Part shown: positions 41,511 to 52,319 of the stretch, in pieces
How the letters are laid out: each line of letters begins with the position of its first letter
How positions within the stretch are numbered: the first letter of the stretch is position 1
DNA from: Coenobita brevimanus
Taxonomy: Eukaryota; Arthropoda; Malacostraca; Decapoda; Coenobitidae
Assembly (NCBI GenBank): GCA_032717465.1
Contig: CM064657.1
Span: forward strand, 26,881,966-26,945,965
Length of the DNA: 64,000 nt
Direction of reading: 5' to 3'
Notes under the pieces: model-generated
The model's database searches: none
What the model was told of the DNA's origin: nothing
Seen by the model: only the letters and a program-made list of their open reading frames with translations
Translations under genes and position numbers: made by a program

Positions 41511-41665
41511 TTTCTCAACGGGTGTCCCAGCAGGATATAAGGGAAAATTCCTCGCTCCGTCTCGTTCACGGCATGAGCAATTCAAAATTCTGCTACCTTT
41601 CGACTGAAAACAGGAATTGACTTGACACTGAGCGGAGGCCGCCGAAGTCGGCCTTTAGGTAAGTA

Positions 41666-41672
<7 letters not shown>

Positions 41673-41757
<85 letters not shown>
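41673..41757. repeat. (GT)n microsatellite
   Basis: Pure GT run of about 85 bases. Confidence 0.98.
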
Positions 41758-42044
41758 CCAGCTATGTAGGCTATTCTGTTTTTACTTACATTTTCCCAGG
41801 TAATTACGGAAATAGTACTGTTATTGTATATAAAACTAATGTATACATTTGAAAGCTTTGGTGGGTTCTGCTTACACCAGAAGACAGCATTATCATGTAA
41901 GATGGATCAGTGGTACCAGAGGATGACAGAATGATGTAAAACTGATAACTGCTGTGGCACAGAAGAAAGACAGCGGGAAGCGGAAAGCCGTTCAACCGTT
42001 CCCGGGACGTCACGAGATCGAGACTCAGGCCTATAGCTACCTAG
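41758..42044. other. Unique DNA, nothing recognised
   Basis: No supported feature. A tRNA-like reading on the minus strand at 42010-42050 was too weak to call. Confidence 0.45.
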
Positions 42045-42605
42045 GTGGCCTTTGTTCAGCCCACCCACCCGCACGCCCTGGCTCAACCACCTGCACAATC
42101 AGTGCTCGCCATACCAGTAACAACCTCGCTCAGTACACCCGTAACACCCTTCCTCACCGTACCCGCATCACCCTCGATCACTACATCCACATCACTCTTT
42201 GTCAACTACCAGGCACCACCTTCGCTCTAAACACCCTCCCCATTCTCGCTCCCCACACCCTCACCACCCTCGTTCCGTACACCTGCACCACCCTCGATCC
42301 GTAAGTCTACACCTGCACCACCCTCGCTCCCTACACCCGCAACATGCTTGCTCTCCACATCCGTACCACCTTCCCTCGAAGCACCCTCACCACCCCAGCT
42401 TCCTACACCCGCACCACCCTCATCCTCTGCACCCGCACCACCCTCGCTCTCTGCACCCGCACAACCCTCGCTCCCTGCATCTGCACCACCAACGCTTCCT
42501 GCACCCGCACCATCCTCGCTTTCTACGCCCGCACCACCCTCGCTCTCATCACCCGAACCACCCTCGCTCCCTACACTCGCACAACCTTCGCACCCTGCAT
42601 CCAAA
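42045..42605. repeat. 24-bp minisatellite, diverged
   Basis: A unit close to CTCGCTCCCTACACCCGCACCACC, given here only as CTCGCTCCCTACACC and CGCACCACC, repeats about 20 times, best from 42270 to 42600. Since 24 is a multiple of three, several frames stay open: an octad near SLHPHHPR in one, APPSLSxP in another, and a Gly/Ala/Ser/Glu-rich frame on the minus strand. No frame shows selection that can be seen by eye. Confidence 0.9.
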
Positions 42606-42905
42606 ATATCCCAAGCTCGCCAATATGTGATTTTGATACCGGATCTAAAGACGCTTGTATCTAGCTACCAGTACATGATGAGATCTAGCGATAACTTAAA
42701 CATTTTTATCATCCATTTAAAGATATTTTATAAATTATTTGCATTTTGCTAGCAACTGCTGGAGTAGCCTAGTGTAGGCTATGCTACCAAAAGTTCTTCC
42801 TCTATCGTGCCTTTACTTTCCATGATTAAAGAGTAAAAAGCGGTCAGGATGATGATAATGTGTATCCCCACCAATATTCTCGAGATTTTTGCTTTATTCA
42901 AGCAA
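42606..42905. other. Unique AT-rich DNA
   Basis: No gene or element is supported. Confidence 0.5.
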
Positions 42906-42909
42906 TTTA

Positions 42910-42985
42910 GGTGCCTGGTGGTTGAGTGGTTTCAATGTTTTGGTCACAGGGACGATCTAATAATGGACACAGGCTCGATTACCAT
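42910..42985 (+). mobile_element. tRNA-derived SINE head, degraded
   Basis: GGTGCCTGGTGGTTGAGTGG has a box A match (TGGTTGAGTGG), and 50 bases later GGCTCGATTACC resembles box B. The first 20 bases closely match the tRNA-like core of the composite element at 41222. Confidence 0.5.
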
Positions 42986-43379
42986 GAGGTGGCTGGAGGT
43001 TCCTTGATCATTTAAAGCCGTCAAGGAATGTAACCTGGTTTTCTATCCTTAAATTATAAATACTGGGCTACGGTAGCTTAGCTTTGGGACTCTACGCCTC
43101 GAAGGGGGCAATACGGGACTGAGAGTTACCGTGTATACCCAGCAACACTCCAGCGCCTTTCGATCTGGCAACACAAAGGCCACAACTGACCGCTAATGTC
43201 CGCATCTACATTCCCGCAGCCAGGCCCTCCACCCGCCCAACTGGCAAACTGTAGCCGTAAAATCATTAAAAAAACACATCTGAACTTTAAAATTGCGTTC
43301 TGTATTCTAATATCGGATTCCCATCGTGTGAATAGCGTTTGTCACCGAAATAAATGAGGCGGTGAGATTCTGAGCCTGG
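42986..43379. other. Unique DNA, nothing recognised
   Basis: Mixed composition with no supported feature. Confidence 0.5.
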
Positions 43380-44705
43380 CCGCTAGGGGGATCTCGGAGG
43401 GGCCAGGAGAGGAGGGGGAGGGGGTGAGAGGAGGAGAAGGAGGGGTGAGGAGGGACGGGAGGAGGTTAAAGCGTGAGAGAAGGTAAAATGTGGGAGGAGG
43501 TAAAATGTGGGAGGAGGAAAAAGCGTGAGAGTAGAGTTAGAGTGGAGGACGGTAAGAGTGGGAAGGGGTGAAAGAAGACTGCAAGTGAGTGAGATGAGAG
43601 GGACGGGTAGGGATAGAGGAGAGAGAAAAAAACAGATGTATGGGAGAAGGAGGAGAGGAGGGAGAAGGAGGATAAGGGCGAGACAGGGGGGGGAGGTTAG
43701 AGGTGGGAGGATGGGATGAGTACAAAGAAGGAGACAGAGAAGACAACAAGTGAAGTAGAAGAGTGGGAGAAGAGGAGGAAATACAGAAATGAGGGAGAAC
43801 TTGAAGGATGCAAGAAGTTGCACGCGAGCGAGCGAGCGAGCGAGCGACAGAGAGAGAGAGAGAGAGAGAGGGAGACAGAGACAGAGAAGGGGGGGGCGGG
43901 GGAGTGATGGAGTATCGTAGGAGACAGCACTAAGAGAAAGAGAGGTGAGAGGCGTAATCCTTTGTTTAGTGACCTATGCCACCAGGCAGGGTGGATGGGG
44001 TGAATGTGAGATGGGAGGGAAGGGGAGGGGAGGGAGATGATGGAGAGGGCAAAGGTGTGGTAGTAGGAGACAGGGAGGGCAGGGGTGGTGGAAGAGGAAT
44101 AGGGGGTGAGGAGAGGGAAGCGGAAGTCGTGGGAAAGGTTAAGGGAATGTGGGAGAGGGGAAGGAAGGAAGTATTGGGGAGGGGAAGCAAGGGGAGTGGT
44201 TGGAGAGGGGAATGAATGGGAATGGTGGGAGAGGAAAATAAAGAGGGTGGTGGCAGAGGGGAAGGAAGGGTAATGGTGTTAAAGGGGAAGAAAGGGAAAC
44301 GGTGGGAGAGGGAAAGGCAGGATAATGGAGGGAGAGGGGAAGGAAAGGGTGGTGGTGAGAGAGAAGAAGGAAGGGAGGTCGTAGAAGAGGGGAAGGAAGT
44401 GGGGTGGTGGGAGAGAAGAAAGAATCGGGGCGGTGGAAGAGGGGAAGGAATTGGGATGATGAGAGACAAGAGGGGAGGGTGAAAGAGGGAAAGGAAGGGG
44501 AGTGGTGGGGAAGGGGAAGGAAAGGGAGTGGTGGGGAAGGGCAGGGAAGAGGAGAGGTGGGGAAGGGGAGGGAAGAGGAGAGGTGGGGAAGGGGAGGGAA
44601 GAGGAGAGGTGGGGAAGGGGAAGGAAGGGGAGTGGTGGGAAAGGGGAAGGATGTGGAGTGATGGAGAAAGGAAGGAAGGAGAGTGGTGAGAAAGGGGATG
44701 GCTAG
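43380..44705. repeat. Second purine-rich (GGGA/GGAA) domain
   Basis: About 1.3 kb of nearly pure A/G on the plus strand, with (GAGC)n at 43824-43847, a short (GA)n after it, and repeating GGTGGGAGAGGGGAAGGAAG words. ORFs on either strand are low complexity. Confidence 0.92.
44500..44655. repeat. 26-bp minisatellite in purine DNA
   Basis: The unit GGGGAAGGGGAGGGAAGAGG + AGAGGT repeats about five to six times with few changes. Confidence 0.9.
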
Positions 44706-45230
44706 TGAAAGAAAATGTTCAGGAAAAACTTATACGACGCTGTGCTGCTATGATTATTCCTTAAGTTCTGGCTAAGTTGAATAAAATCAAGATATACCAC
44801 CGTTTTAACCAGGAATCCTAAAAACAAAAAGGCAGCACAATTAGTATCATTATTAACAGGTTCAGTAACAATTTATACGAACGATATTTTACTTGGTGAG
44901 GTATGTTTCTTCAATCTGAGTTAGATGTAACAGTCTCGTGTCACATCATTCACTATCATGAGTAAGACAATGATATATAAACTCATTTTTACTGGAAGAG
45001 GACATACTGTACAGTGCAGTACAACACGGAGATAAAACAAAACACTTTATTCTGGCATTTAAAAAGCAAAACAATAAAAAAAATCCTCTTCTGAACTTAA
45101 GAAGAGATATATATAGAAGCGGATGCAAATGACCGGTAGGGTCGAGTCTAGTGAATGCAACGATACTGTTTTCGCCGACTGTGCAATGAAGAAATATATT
45201 CTTCCCGCAGAATTTTCTAAATCACTGACT
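44706..45230. other. Unique AT-rich DNA
   Basis: At about 44770 AAGTTGAATAAAATCAAG and TACCACCG form a TTAA-family right-arm relic. No gene is seen. Confidence 0.45.
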
Positions 45231-45362
45231 AGACTATAATGACAGCTTTTTCATTCTTATTCTTGCTATTGCCAGATGGTTTCATTCAGCTTCAGACAGC
45301 CTCTTAGCAGTAAGAGAGGCTAATGAAGGTTATACCCAACCCTTCTCATTCGAAAGGTCATT
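45231..45362 (+). mobile_element. TTAA foldback family, left part
   Basis: ATAATGACAGC, TTATTCTTGCTATTGCCAGATGG and TTTCATTCAGCTTCAG match the left arm. The following TAAGAGAGGCTAATGAAGG and TTATACCCAACCCTTCTC match the family's central block. The termini are lost. Confidence 0.55.
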
Positions 45363-45419
45363 TGTATGGTGGAAAAAAAAATATCATAAGAATCAAATTA
45401 AAACACGTACACTGTAACA

Positions 45420-45566
45420 TAGGGCAGTGGAAAAGAAATACAGTACAATGCAAGAGTAATACAGTGCACTGGAAAAGTAATACAGTGCACTGGAAGAGTG
45501 CACTGGAAAGGGTAACACTGGGCACAGGAAGAGTAACATAATGCACTACAAGAGAAATACAGTGAT
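45420..45566. repeat. Diverged minisatellite, unit about 20-22 bp
   Basis: The phrase TAATACAGTGCACTGGAAGAG recurs about six times with substitutions and length changes. Confidence 0.75.
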
Positions 45567-45868
45567 TCCGACAGAGGCCACAAAGACAAGCAACCTTCCA
45601 GCCTCTCTTCCTCCTCCTCCTCCTCCTCCTCCTCGTGGACTCCCTAAAGCTTTTACTCTTTATGGCCGCGCCGGGGAGACATCGGGAGAAAAATGATCAA
45701 ACTCGAAACGGTGGAAAAATTCTGGTGTGTGTGGGGCTGGTTGTGATGGAGCACCGCAACACCCAGACCACCATCCCTCCTCCTCCACCACCACCACCAA
45801 CCTTCCTCTTCCTCCCCGCCAAGTGCATCTTTCTTGTATCACTCACCCACTGTCTTACATATACACAT
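45567..45868. other. Mixed DNA with (CCT)n
   Basis: (CCT)n at about 45608-45635 and CCA-rich text at 45770-45800. No gene is supported. Confidence 0.55.
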
Positions 45869-45889
45869 CAACTCTCTCTCTCTCTCTCA

Positions 45890-45979
<90 letters not shown>
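45869..45979. repeat. Compound (TC)n(AC)n(GA)n
   Basis: Three adjacent dinucleotide runs of about 20, 31 and 54 bases. Confidence 0.97.
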
Positions 45980-45980
<1 letters not shown>

Positions 45981-46639
45981 ATACACTTCTACCTTCCACA
46001 TACACGACCACCTTTCTCTTACTACCTACCCAATACGTTCAATAGTCTTACTGTCCTAAGGCTTCCTACAGGACTCGTATAGACCAAATCATAAAAAAAT
46101 CGCTTAAAGCAGCACCGAGGTAAAAGAAGGAAGTGAATCATAACTGAAACAGAAGGTAATGCAGCATGAATTGCTTAATCTCAGTTCTTTACAATCTGTG
46201 GAGGTTAAAAAAAAAAAAAAAACTGACAAAGATTTCTGTTCTGTGCCTTATAAAGACGATGACAAGGGATTAGATTCCTTTCTATTCCTAAACAGATTAT
46301 ACAGTTTTTAAAGTCATGTTCTGACGCATGCAGTCAGCTATCTTCACTACACAATCCCTGCCAAAGTTTATCTCTGCCTTTACATTTTTCCCGCTAGGAC
46401 ACACACGAACAATACTTCAGCTATGTCCACTATAATGACTGACGATCTATGAATATAAACAACAAAGTGCAAACTACGCGGGATTACAAAAATACTAGTC
46501 AGGTTACTGGTAGTCCTTCAGTACAGTTTTCCCCCTAACAGTGAGATCAGTCATCTGAAAGCAGTACCAACCTAACATCAAACGCATCACCGTGTTCAAT
46601 GGGTTCATGTAGAATTCTTCCATCCCCTTCTTTACAGTG
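45980..46639. other. Unique DNA, nothing recognised
   Basis: AT-rich single-copy DNA with an A-run at about 46206. Confidence 0.5.
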
Positions 46640-46719
46640 GCTGTGCCCTAATCTGAATACAATCGTCTGGATGTGGCAACTACAGGATAAATATTATATC
46701 ACAGTGTTCGAGGGATTAA
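46640..46719. mobile_element. TTAA foldback family, right part
   Basis: CTAATCTGAATACAATCGTCTGGATGTGGCAAC (in consecutive blocks) and the end GTGTTCGAGGGATTAA match the right arm. TTAA is at 46716-46719. The last ten codons of the neighbouring minus-strand ORF run into this element. Confidence 0.55.
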
Positions 46720-47164
46720 GATTTGTTGTTGCTGTGGCCTCAGGTTCATCTGAAGCATGAACCCATTGGACTGCAGGCTTAATTTGTCCTTCTACAGTCA
46801 ACCATCCTCCTTTCTGGGGATTAGGAGGTTGTTGAAAATTGTAAAATCCAACAGCTGAGTCGCCCAGTGACATCGATGCCACCATATGAAAATGTCCTTC
46901 TCCAGCACCGGGGTTAAAGCTTATGAAGATAGGCTGTAAAGGTATGCGTCCCTTCCTGGTAGGCTGTTCCTTAGGTCTCTTCGGCCTGGCTTTCCAGTAA
47001 CCCGGATATAGCATCTGTCTTTCTGTATGTGCACCAATACACACAAGGTCCAGTGAAGACCGGCCTTTTCCCCGGAACGACAGTGACAAAGCTACCTTTT
47101 CCCTATGCTGGCTAAGTATGAATGGGGAAGGGGCGTCTACAGTGGATATGCATATGAAAGTCAA
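46694..47164 (-). CDS. Orphan ORF, 156 codons, function unknown
   Basis: This is the most protein-like frame in the window: no simple repeat, balanced residues and several aromatic and charged positions. Readable blocks include SFRGKGRSSLDLVCIGAHTE, MLYPGYWKARPKRPKEQPTR, IFISFNPGAGEGHFHMVASM and GFYNFQQPPNPQKGGWLTVE. I recognise no family, signal peptide or membrane segment. It starts at ATG beside a (TG)n, and its last residues come from a TTAA foldback element, so the true end, if it is a gene, is probably upstream or lost. It may be an exon, a retrocopy or chance. No splice sites or promoter were identified. Confidence 0.25.
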   Translation of the reverse strand: MTFICISTVDAPSPFILSQHREKVALSLSFRGKGRSSLDLVCIGAHTERQMLYPGYWKARPKRPKEQPTRKGRIPLQPIFISFNPGAGEGHFHMVASMSLGDSAVGFYNFQQPPNPQKGGWLTVEGQIKPAVQWVHASDEPEATATTNLNPSNTVI

Positions 47165-47176
47165 AGTGTTGTACTG

Positions 47177-47233
<57 letters not shown>
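47177..47233. repeat. (TG)n(AG)n microsatellite
   Basis: About 41 bases of TG followed by about 15 of AG. Confidence 0.97.
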
Positions 47234-47313
47234 ATCTGTATTTTATGTCATAGGTAGAACAAACTACAGTAGATATGGACAATGAAAGCGTTTGAAAGGA
47301 CACACTACCATCA

Positions 47314-47400
47314 TTGCATTAAATGTCCTCCATGGTGTGGGCTCGAACCCTAGACTCTGAGGCTCGCGCATCAAGAGATGAATACGCTAACCACCAACCC
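47314..47400 (-). mobile_element. tRNA-derived SINE head or tRNA pseudogene
   Basis: On the minus strand: TTGGTGGTTAGCG (box A-like), 40 bases, then TAGGGTTCGAGCCCACACC. GGTTCGAGCCC is a perfect box B match. The D-loop is shortened and the acceptor ends do not pair well, so this is tRNA-derived and not a working tRNA. Confidence 0.6.
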
Positions 47401-47690
47401 ACCGAAAAACTTATTCACTGGCAAACTTCTGATCAACCCCCTGCCGTAACCATGATCTGCTTTTCTAGGACGGCCAAGGCAAGTTGCAAAGCCGTATCAT
47501 GACAGCCAGGACGCTGAATCACACGCAAAATTACTGCAGCATCACTTCCTGTCGTTGGTAAGATTGGATTTGTGTAGGAAGGACGCGGACGGGAGACTGG
47601 AGAATTTTTCCATGTATCTTGTGTTACCCGCAAAAACAAATCAGAGCCACGAGAGGGAAATTATAGTGTGTCTGCTAGTAAATCAGGCCT
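47401..47690. other. Unique DNA, nothing recognised
   Basis: The 47433-47639 minus-strand ORF shows no recognisable domain. Confidence 0.45.
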
Positions 47691-47880
47691 TCCCAGCAGC
47701 AACACCGCTACCACACCATCAACATACCACATCACAGAACCAACACACCGCCACCACATCACACCGCCATCACATCGTCACACTGCCATCACATCAAATC
47801 GTCACCAAACCACCACCATACCACAGCACCTTCAATACATCACACCACCACCATATCACCACCACAGGACCACCATGAAC
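47691..47880. repeat. CAC/CAT-rich degenerate repeat
   Basis: CACCATCACATC and CCGCCATCACATC words recur, similar in kind to 21841-22610 but shorter. Confidence 0.75.
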
Positions 47881-48400
47881 TTTTAATGACCCTTTCAGTT
47901 CAAAGTGTCGCCGTCTCCAGCCGCCGATTCGATGTTTCCTTGTCTCCTCATTTTTCACGGGTCCGTATTCAATATTATATGCTCCGTCAAAAGCACTGGT
48001 TTACCACACCGCTAATTTCACACAGTCAAAAAACTCCTTCAATAGGATGAGATGTCCTAAACTAAATATGACAATCTGGTTTAACTGGAAATAAGTAAAA
48101 AAAGATATCATCGTTCAGACAGTCAAAGGTATCTGTCTGTCACTTTATACTCATATATCTATAACTGTTTATCTATCTATCTATCTGTACATCCATATTT
48201 GTCTGTGTATCTACCTACGTGTGTACGTGTGTATGAGTTTGTACAGGTATTATTATTAAATACTGTGCGGATAAACAGTCATGCATTATGCGTCAAGAAA
48301 ATTTGTACCTGCTGCTCTCGCCTACTTCTGCTTATCGGAGAACTTTCTGGGGACGCCGCTTCTCCTTACCAAATGGTCGTGGTATTCCTTCTGCATCTTC
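47881..48400. other. Unique DNA with a possible foldback end
   Basis: TTTTAATGACCCTTTCAGTTC at 47881 resembles a TTAA-family left end but the core is weak. (ATCT)n lies at about 48168-48187. No gene is supported. Confidence 0.4.
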
Positions 48401-48790
48401 CCTCCTCCTTTCACTATTTCTCACATCCTCTCAGGACTCTCTCATTCCTCATTTCCTCCTACACTTGCCCGCCATTCTCTCTTTTCCTCCTGTCCCTCCC
48501 CCAGGACCTCCCCCACCTGCTCCTGTCTCCCTTTACCCCTCCTTCATACCTTCCTTCTGCATCTTCCCCCCTCCCTCCCTTTGTTGTCCATTTTTATTTC
48601 TTCATCTTCCTTTCTTCTTCCTGCCTCTCTCCCTCCCTCTCCTCCGACATCCTCTCCCCACCACCGGCATCTACTTCCAGCTCCTCCTCCTCGTCCTCCA
48701 TCTCCCTTTCCCACCCGTGCACCCCTCCTCCTCCTCATCTGGCTTACCGTCCCCCTCTGCATCCTCCCCCCCTCGTGGCCAGGTGACGTC
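48401..48790. repeat. Pyrimidine-rich tract
   Basis: The plus strand is mostly C and T. The 195-, 230- and 169-codon frames crossing it are Pro/Ser/Leu-rich translations of this composition. ATGGTAAGTGAG at 48790 would fit a splice donor but no exon supports it. Confidence 0.75.
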
Positions 48791-48868
48791 ATGGTAAGTG
48801 AGCGCTGGGCCGTGATGGATAGAATGTCGGGATGTGCAGCTATTCCCAGGGTACACCACCAACCTTGG

Positions 48869-48870
48869 AT

Positions 48871-48904
<34 letters not shown>

Positions 48905-48905
48905 A

Positions 48906-48956
<51 letters not shown>
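48869..48956. repeat. (AC)n microsatellite
   Basis: AC run of about 88 bases with two AAAC interruptions. Confidence 0.98.
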
Positions 48957-48959
<3 letters not shown>

Positions 48960-49096
48960 ATACAGTGGGGTAATTGCGCCAGATTTTTGTTGCGTTTTTC
49001 ATTCCTTGCTAATGTTACGGAAACCAGTGTTGTGATTTGCTTCAGTTTGTTGCCCGAAGTTATGGGTATATGCAAGAGGAAATTATACTGTTAAAT

Positions 49097-49351
49097 TCCT
49101 GTACACCAGGAAAACATTTACTACGCTGGGTGGTAACCATATAACCAGATTTTCGCGCCTGGTGGTTTTAATGGGTAATTATTGCGCTCCAATCGGATTC
49201 CAAGGGGTGGTTGGGGTTGATTGCTCATGTAATACCACTCAGGGATGAGTGAGGCTGGTCACTCTCATCTTAAATGTCGGGACCAACTGCCTAGCCCCTG
49301 CCCCCTACGCTCCTCGGGGCAATGTAGGATTGGATGATGGATGGATGGATG
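49097..49351 (+). mobile_element. Composite tRNA-like element, copy C (5'-truncated)
   Basis: Begins inside the palindrome block (TCCTGTACACCAGG) and continues through GCGCCTGGTGGTTTTAATGG, CACTCAGGGATGAGTG and ATGTAGGATTGGATGATGG. It ends in GGAT repeats and an A-run. 5' truncation with an A-rich 3' end suggests copying through RNA. Confidence 0.8.
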
Positions 49352-50514
49352 AAAAAAAAAAAAACAGCCACTGCACAAAATACCTTCACTGAGAGGCTAC
49401 ATGGGAACAGATGATGGCACAATTGTCCCATGCTTTGGGGCAATCGGGCCCTTCTGTATAAAATTAAAATATTTTCGTGCATAAACCCTGTTTCCCAATG
49501 GCATTTAAACCTTCAAACGAACATTAAACACTGCTGAGAACAGAACATTGTGAAATATATAAAAATCATGTTGCATACGCAGAATCAATGTTAAATATCT
49601 TTAAATATGAGTCTCTTCGTCACAAACCAAGGTTTCTCTAATTTTAAAACAATCTGCCCTGTAGATGTGATAATGATGTCTGCGAATGCAGGCTCCTTTA
49701 AAGTCAGAAACCTAGGCTGCACTTTTCGTGACTGTTTTTTGAAAAAAAAAAAAAAAATGCAATGGTTTCTTGCTCATTCAAACTGTGTAACACGCCTTTA
49801 TAATGACAGTCTTTCCCATGGTCTCTACCTGGATAGTGCACTAATATATAATCATACTTTTCTATCCTGCAGTCGGAGTTTGTAAGTCCGCACGATCATA
49901 TTGGTAAACGCTTGAACTTACCTGTAAATGAACCAAATACATAAGTTAGTCGTTCTCAGTGTGTTAAATAGGTTCACAACAATTATAATCGCCATTACAC
50001 GTATTAATATCATGTCGCAATTACCCCATACAACCTTGGCGCAACTTCCCCGTTGGTGTATATAAGGGACTACACGCTATACACCCAAAGCAATAAATTC
50101 ACATGATTACCATAACATCCCTTGTATTGTCCACAGTTACTCACAGCGTTTTGAAGTATGCAGGCAGATTCATTAATTTAGCACAAAACCTTAGCGATCA
50201 CAGGAAATATTTATATGCAGAATTGATTAGCGCTTCCAGGAAATATTTTTACAGAACACTGATGATAAACATTTTTCTTTAAAAAGAGAACATTGTAATC
50301 ACGTCGCATGGAGAAATGTAGGGATTATAACAGAACAATGAGTACCGTATGAATAAATTACTAACGGCTATATTTCAATAAATGCTACAAATTTTGGCAA
50401 CTATTCGTATAATGGATACTTCCAGGTTGTTGGCACATTGACCCCGGACTTGGTGTGATTATCCCGCTGTATGGTATCTATCTATCATTATTTATCTATA
50501 TCTATGTATCTGTC

Positions 50515-50520
<6 letters not shown>
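49352..50520. other. Long unique AT-rich stretch
   Basis: A-run at about 49741. No gene, RNA or element is recognised. (ATCT)n occurs at 50477-50510. Confidence 0.5.

Positions 50521-50580
<60 letters not shown>
50521..50580. repeat. (AC)n microsatellite
   Basis: Pure AC run of about 60 bases. Confidence 0.98.
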
Positions 50581-50582
<2 letters not shown>

Positions 50583-50819
50583 TAAGGGGTAAGTATATAA
50601 AGAGTATCTGAAGTAGTATTAAATCGTATACAGCTATCGTAGCTTCAAAGGCAAGTGTACATGACACTACAATCTGAAAACTGTGAAAACGTTCTCCAAA
50701 ATACCTGAAAAATAAAACTGAAGTGTAAATCGATATGTATAAGTCGAGCAGAAAAAGTAAGGGAAAAAAATGGTTTGGGAAGTGAAGGAGGCGTGTGTAG
50801 CTGCTAACGAGGGCTATTG
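50581..50819. other. Unique DNA, nothing recognised
   Basis: No supported feature. Confidence 0.5.
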
Positions 50820-51385
50820 GTCCCCTCGCAGCCGCACCCTGACACACCCACTACACCCTCCACCTACATGTGTACACCCTCCCAAAACTCTTAAACATTC
50901 AGCCCAACACCCTACTGTATATACAATCTGCCACAACACATACAACCTGCTACAGCTATCCTCCTCCTGCCACAACGCGTATACACCCTGCCACACAGGG
51001 TAAACCTTGCTTCAACCCATATACACCCTACATTATCCTGTACCCTCTCACACTACTCATCCTGCCCTAGTCTGCAAACACACTACCACAACCATAGCCC
51101 TGTTAGTTCCTGTATCCTACCATCCCCACATACTTTGCTATCTACATTCTTCCATACCCACAAGTTCTGCTACAACTCGTACACTCTGCCACGCCCTACA
51201 CCTCGCCACGCTTACATCATGACACACCCCTCCAACCTAATGCACATTCCATCTTACCACACTCAACACTCTACCACACTGTACACCCTGTGGTTATCCC
51301 ATCTTACCATACTCCACACCCTGTCATATTCCGCATCTTCATGCATCTTCCATCATACCATACTCCACACCCTGCCACCCACTTC
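50820..51385. repeat. C-rich diverged array (CACCCTGCCAC)
   Basis: The words TACACCCTGCCAC, TACCACACTCNACACCCTG and CATACTCCACACCCTG recur irregularly, about every 20-50 bases. The same type of text forms the inner part of the adjacent palindrome, so the two are related. Confidence 0.7.
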
Positions 51386-52192
51386 GCATCTACATATTGA
51401 CTGACGTTGTATTTCAAGGGTGTTATTGTGTATTTGCCTTGACGTCAGTACTTGGGAGTAGTGTAAATATCCGGGCAAAACATCATGGCCAGATGTCCGT
51501 CACGGTGAGCATTACGTCGGTGAGCGAACAGAGGTGTCTAGCGTGCCAGTCCCTGTCAGGAAAAGTGTCGTACTTCCACCGTCACACCCACCACAAGTTT
51601 CTACCCAGTCACAGTGTTGATGCCGTTGTGTGTGTGTGTGTGTGGGGGGGGGGGTGGACTGCGAAGGAGTTGGCAGGATCTGCAGAATATGGGGTGCAGC
51701 AGGGTGTACGAGTAGAGTATGGTGAGGTGAAAGAGGCATCAGGGTGTGGAGTGCGGCAGGGTGCGAAGTGGGGTAAGATGGGATATTCATCATCTTACCC
51801 CACTTCGCCCTACATCTCGCCACCCAGCCACACTCCACACCCTGATGCCTCTTTCACCTCACCATACTCTACTCGTACACCCTGCTGCACCCCATATTCT
51901 GCAGATCCTGCCAACTCCTTCGCAGTCCACCCCCCCCCCCACACACACACAACGGCATCAACACTGTGACTGGGTAGAAACTTGTGGTGGGTGTGACGGT
52001 GGAAGTACGACACTTTTCCTGACAGGGACTGGCACGCTAGACACCTCTGTTCGCTCACCGACGTAATGCTCACCGTGACGGACATCTGGCCATGATGTTT
52101 TGCCCGGATATTTACACTACTCCCAAGTACTGACGTCAAGGCAAACACACAGTAACACCCTTGAAATAATACGTCAGTCAATATGTAGATGC
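51386..52192. repeat. 807-bp near-perfect palindrome
   Basis: Left arm 51386-51780 and right arm 51791-52192 are reverse complements around a 10-base centre. Outer ends are GCATCTACATATTGACTGAC and its complement. The innermost pair is GCGAAGTGGGGTAAGATG with its complement. Over about 330 bases of the arms I see only a handful of substitutions plus length change in a (GT)nGn run. The inner 30 bases differ by an indel of about 12. The same protein-like frame (DV.FQGCYCVFALTSVLGSS) therefore occurs on the plus strand in the left arm and the minus strand in the right. No transposase is present. It could be a foldback element, a recent inverted duplication, a hairpin-RNA source or an assembly fold-back. 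Confidence 0.93.
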
Positions 52193-52319
52193 TGAGGGGA
52201 AAAGATAAAAAGGTGGTGTGGCAACTGAGGACGGCAGAAAGCGGCAACGTTTGGGGTGGACACTGGGGCAGAGTTCATCATAGCGTCATCCAATAACTGT
52301 GCTCCCATGCTGGAGTAAA
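52193..52319. other. Spacer between palindrome and retroelement
   Basis: Unique sequence with no recognised feature. Confidence 0.5.

Noticed and set aside
42010..42050. Minus-strand tRNA-like segment
   Set aside because: A CTCGATCTC word resembles box B but has an insertion, and no matching box A or stems could be placed.
48199..48973. Overlapping 169-230-codon plus-strand ORFs ending near a GTAAGT donor-like site
   Set aside because: Most of their length is a C/T tract and (AC)n. All three frames are open together, which indicates composition, and no acceptor or conserved exon is visible.
51397..51969. 190-codon ORF that appears twice in opposite orientation
   Set aside because: The second copy exists only because of the palindrome. 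The frame reads through (GT)n and G-runs and has no recognisable domain, so it is reported as part of the palindrome and not as a gene.
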